Source: JAIVJZ01 sp035645695
GTDB lineage: Bacteria > Acidobacteriota > Blastocatellia > Pyrinomonadales > Pyrinomonadaceae
DNA: 64,000 bases
Direction: 5' to 3'
NCBI GenBank assembly: GCA_035645695.1
Contig: DASQMC010000079.1
Span: 7,544 to 71,543 of the forward strand
Shown here piece by piece: positions 61,244 through 64,000 of the stretch. Position 1 is the stretch's first letter, and every line of letters starts with the position of its first letter. A model generated the notes under the pieces. That model worked only from the letters and a program-made list of their open reading frames with translations, was not told the DNA's origin and ran no database searches. A program made the position numbers and the translations under genes.

Positions 61244-62953
61244 CTAGGGTCTGCGTCGCGTGTCCGTGTTGCGTGGTCTGGGCGTCACGGTCGAGGCGGG
61301 CGTGGCGACTGCCGGATTCGGCGACGTCGCGCCGGGCATCACGCCGCTTGCGCTGAATGGGCGGTTGTTGCCCGGCAGGGGCGCAGTCCACTTTTTATCG
61401 CCGAGCAGGCGCATGTAGTCGTAGAGAATGTCCACGTTGGGCGGCAGCGAATTGTCTTCAACCCTCACGTCGAGGTTCTTCTTCTGGTAGGCGAGGATGT
61501 AATTTTTCAGCGCGACGACGGCTTCGCTCTGCGCCGCAGGCTCTTTGCCGTCCATCAGCATCATGGCGCGGTGGAGTTGAATCTCAGGGATGTTCTGCCG
61601 CGTGTCGAGACGAACGGCCGTGAGCAACATTTGCTGCGCCGCATCCAATTCCTCTTTCGTGCGGCCGACCTGTTTCATCACGCGCCCGTAATAATAGACG
61701 GCGAGCGGATCGTCCGCGCGAATGGTCACGGACTGCTGCAAATTTTTCCGCGCCATTTCAAACATGTCGAAGTAAAAAGACTCGATCCCGTTGTCGCGTT
61801 TGAGTTCGGCCAGGATCATGTTGAACTCGGGGCCGGTTCCCACGAGTTTACCCTCCTTCAATAATTGCTGGTACTGCCCCTGCAACGGCCCCTGTAGAAG
61901 TTTCTGCGAGTATTCCGTGCGCTCGCGCAGACGGCCGCGCGCGCCGAGGAAGCCCAACTGTGCGCGACTATCACGACGCACGACTTCGTTCATCGCCGAG
62001 AACAGGCGCGGCACTTCCTGCACGTCGAACGAGCGATTGAGGGTCGCCTTCATGGCGAAATCGTCGGCCTCGTCCTCCTGTGCTTTCGCCCAATCGGTGG
62101 ACATGTTTTTCGAGTAGGCGTTGCTGATCAGGTAGCCGATCCGCGTGCCGCCCTCAAAGGCGTTCACGGTGTTTCGCCCGCTGCCCCCTGCCGCCCCGAC
62201 GACGCCCGCAGCCAACAGCCCGCCGATCATGCTCCAACGCTGGCGCTTCTTCTCCTGCCGCTCGTTATACTCCGCCTCGGCCAGCGGCATCATCACTTTG
62301 ACCCGCCAGTGATCCTTATGGACGTGCGCCAGTTCGTGCGCGAGGATATAGGCGAGCTGGGCTTCGTTGTCGAGCAGGGAGATCATACCCGTGGAGATCA
62401 GCACCGTGCCGGTCGAGAGGGTATAAGCCGTCGGGATCGGGTTGACCATGATCTTGAAGGAATACAATTTGTCCGAGTCGGCCGGGACGATGGTTTGGCC
62501 GAGCCGGTTGATATACTCCTGCACGCGCGGGTTGTCGTAGAGCGCGCGATGAATCTTGATGGTCTCGCCCTCCTTGTCGGTCGAGACGTATTCCTTCGGG
62601 TGCGTGGTGTTGACCCTGTAAGCCTCCAGCGTGTGGCTCTCCTGCACCTGATAGAACGTGTCATCCACCTGATCGCGGAATTCGGGGTCGCTGGCATACT
62701 GATCCTCCGCGAATTCCCGGAGGGTGTTATATTTCTTCGCCTCCTTCGTGCGCACCTTTACCTCTTTTTCCTTGCGCTCCTCTTCCTTCTTCTTCAAACT
62801 CTCCTGCCGCTCGCGCAGCTTTTTCTCCTCCGGCGTTTCGGCCTGCGGCGCCGCCGCCTTCTCCTGCGCTGCCACGCGGAACATGGGGGCGGGCATTAAC
62901 AACAACCCGGCGATTAGCAACGACAGCAGGCGGGGGACGTGCGTATGTCTCAT
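61244..62953 (-). CDS. Exported M48-family zinc metalloprotease
   Basis: 569 aa. A signal peptide (about 1-28, ending RVAAQ) precedes a Lys/Glu-rich helix (about 40-75) and the peptidase M48 domain (about 120-340). The HExxH zinc motif is His206-Glu207-Leu-Ala-His210 (LAHELAHVHKDH); downstream DEADDFAMKA provides the third ligand Glu. The C-terminal 200 residues are helical, with TPR-like repeats (ARKNLQQSVTIRADDPLAVYYYGRVMKQ), as in BepA/YfgC-type proteases that maintain outer-membrane proteins. It is flanked by TPR and caspase genes with gaps of 56 and 28 nt. Confidence 0.92.
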   Translation of the reverse strand: MRHTHVPRLLSLLIAGLLLMPAPMFRVAAQEKAAAPQAETPEEKKLRERQESLKKKEEERKEKEVKVRTKEAKKYNTLREFAEDQYASDPEFRDQVDDTFYQVQESHTLEAYRVNTTHPKEYVSTDKEGETIKIHRALYDNPRVQEYINRLGQTIVPADSDKLYSFKIMVNPIPTAYTLSTGTVLISTGMISLLDNEAQLAYILAHELAHVHKDHWRVKVMMPLAEAEYNERQEKKRQRWSMIGGLLAAGVVGAAGGSGRNTVNAFEGGTRIGYLISNAYSKNMSTDWAKAQEDEADDFAMKATLNRSFDVQEVPRLFSAMNEVVRRDSRAQLGFLGARGRLRERTEYSQKLLQGPLQGQYQQLLKEGKLVGTGPEFNMILAELKRDNGIESFYFDMFEMARKNLQQSVTIRADDPLAVYYYGRVMKQVGRTKEELDAAQQMLLTAVRLDTRQNIPEIQLHRAMMLMDGKEPAAQSEAVVALKNYILAYQKKNLDVRVEDNSLPPNVDILYDYMRLLGDKKWTAPLPGNNRPFSASGVMPGATSPNPAVATPASTVTPRPRNTDTRRRP

Positions 62954-63009
62954 GAGATGGTTCTCCTTGAACTGTGTGAGGGATGGTTAGGACGAATACG
63001 CGCGGAAGT

Positions 63010-63588
63010 TCAGCGCGCGAACTTTTTGAACAATGCCACGACGAGCAGCGCTTCGCTTTCGTCGCCGGTGCGACCGCGGAAGTTCTGGTTCTTCTCGGCG
63101 TACTTGATGTGAAAGAGCGATTTCCTCCAGCGGTTGGGCTGGAACTCCGCGATGCCTGAAAAGGGCTGACTGAACCCATGATCGCCGTCCGAGGGCACAA
63201 ACCTCACGTTGTTCTTGCGCAGGTGCAGCCAGCCGCGACAGTAATCGGCCAGATCGCTCCCGCCGAGTTTTTCGTGGGAATGGTTGACGAAGAAGGACGC
63301 GCCGCCGCCCGCGCGAAACGCTTCCTCGAACGCCTTCTGCGCCTTCAGAAAATCTTTATCCAGGTACATCTGCGCCGTCGCCAGATAGGTCAGCGCCTCC
63401 GCGTCGGAGGGTCTGGTTTCGAGTATCTGTTCGAGGCGGTTGATGGCGGCGTCGTAGCGTTGCAGGCCGATGAGTTCCAGAGCACGCGTGGCGGGCGATT
63501 CGGTATTTTGCGTCGCGGGCGTCGGCACGGCCGAACCGGACGCGCCGACGAAACATGTCAGCAGAATGGCGATGAAGGATTTTCTCAA
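63010..63588 (-). CDS. Exported small TPR protein, first gene of the protease operon
   Basis: 192 aa. A signal peptide (about 1-20: KSFIAILLTCFVGASGSAV) is followed by TPR-like helices (about 33-92: ALELIGLQRYDAAINRLEQILETRPSDAEALTYLATAQMYL) and then a less familiar beta-containing domain (about 100-190: FFVNHSHEKLGGSDLADYCRGWLHL). The start is a TTG at 63586-63588, supported by AGGAGAG about 6-13 nt upstream; no in-frame ATG gives an intact signal. It is likely a periplasmic partner of the downstream M48 peptidase. Confidence 0.75.
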   Translation of the reverse strand: MRKSFIAILLTCFVGASGSAVPTPATQNTESPATRALELIGLQRYDAAINRLEQILETRPSDAEALTYLATAQMYLDKDFLKAQKAFEEAFRAGGGASFFVNHSHEKLGGSDLADYCRGWLHLRKNNVRFVPSDGDHGFSQPFSGIAEFQPNRWRKSLFHIKYAEKNQNFRGRTGDESEALLVVALFKKFAR

Positions 63589-63959
63589 GAGGCGTCTCTC
63601 CTAATGTGAGTAAACGGGCGAGACTGGAATGTCGTTAAGGGCGCTGGCGGTCGGGTTAGATTTTCTACTTCTCTCCCGGCTCAAGACGTGTGAGAAACGA
63701 CGGGAAGGCTCGCGCGACTATTGTTCGTGGGATGTGATGCGCCGGAATTGAGGTTTTGCGCGGCGGCTTGCGCCCTCTCTCTCAAACCCGGCACCCCCGA
63801 CCGACTCGAATGGCGGCGGATACTATCACGCCTTCTTCCGGGCGTCAATAAAATGCTCGCCTGACCGCTTATCACTTTTGAGAAGAGAATAAGGAAAGGG
63901 TTCACAGCCTGTGGTAGAAGTTGGACTGTCTAAGAACAACTCACTACCGGAGACAGGCC
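63589..63959. other. Divergent intergenic region, no supported gene
   Basis: A 371-bp gap between the minus-strand TPR gene and the plus-strand gene at 63960, so both promoters must lie here. The stretch 63838-63900 is AT-richer. I found no convincing -35/-10 pair, no hairpin terminator and no reading frame worth calling. Confidence 0.45.
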
Positions 63960-64000
63960 ATGAACCCACTGAGAAGATACCCCGTCCTCGCCTCGCTGTT
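63960..64000 (+). CDS. Start of an unknown gene truncated by the window edge
   Basis: The ATG at 63960-63962 is preceded by GGAGACAGGCC and opens a frame reading MNPLRRYPVLASLF, which looks like the positive end of a signal peptide or first membrane helix. Only 41 bases are visible, so function cannot be judged. Confidence 0.6.
   Translation, partial: MNPLRRYPVLASL

Overview
The window is GC-rich, densely coded bacterial DNA. Secreted S9 and M48 peptidases, a secreted caspase-fold protease, BNR/lamin-tail surface proteins and heptamer-type intergenic hairpins suggest a Gram-negative soil-type lineage. My best guess is Acidobacteriota (Blastocatellia-like), but this is inferred from gene content only; there is no rRNA or other marker gene here. 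I see no tRNA, rRNA, CRISPR array or autonomous transposase.

Layout. 1-6.7 kb (minus strand): a secreted prolyl-oligopeptidase-type peptidase and a giant BNR-repeat/lamin-tail exported protein. 7.5-10 kb (plus): an APC-type amino acid permease translationally coupled to a PLP aminotransferase, behind an orphan terminator hairpin. 10.0-10.3 kb: a 245-bp MITE-like element. 10.3-13.4 kb (minus): a large PAS/GAF hybrid sensor kinase. 13.6-53.3 kb (minus): an almost gapless 39.6-kb block transcribed in one direction. It encodes a phage-tail-derived contractile injection system (CIS; Afp/PVC-like, eCIS family), with a candidate cargo protein, a small partner gene and two glycosyltransferase genes at its 3' end. 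53.5-54.5 kb: a SARP/BTAD regulator heading that block. 55-57.1 kb (minus): a YdjM-like membrane hydrolase and a membrane TPR protein. 57.4-59.3 kb (plus): an ECF sigma factor and a zinc-finger anti-sigma factor. 59.4-63.6 kb (minus): a TPR / M48 metalloprotease / caspase-like operon. A plus-strand gene begins at 63960 and runs off the edge.

The CIS in transcription order: small conserved protein, DUF4255 cap (Afp16-like), unknown 314-aa protein, sheath of 681 aa, tube (Afp1-like), giant 987-aa sheath with a fibronectin-III-like insertion, second tube (Afp5-like), LysM protein (Afp7-like), tiny DUF5908-like protein, gp27-like hub, separate gp5-like spike (together replacing the fused Afp8/VgrG), 726-aa protein with a C-terminal membrane segment, gp25, baseplate J-like (Afp11), gpI-like wedge protein with a propeller-like N-terminus (Afp12), two paralogous 485/442-aa proteins, IPT/TIG protein, outer-membrane beta-barrel protein, 751-aa unknown, AAA+ ATPase (Afp15), 1146-aa helical cargo or tape-measure candidate, 198-aa partner. 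No PAAR tip, no obvious classical tape measure and no classical tail fibre were found.

The most unusual points are the envelope-directed proteins inside the CIS operon (a C-terminal membrane segment on a baseplate-position protein, and an outer-membrane barrel protein), the oversized FN3-containing sheath, the candidate cargo/partner pair, and a four-domain GT2-GT9-GT4-methyltransferase fusion downstream. Long intergenic palindromes built from short tandem units also recur; several fall at boundaries between CIS modules needed in different amounts.
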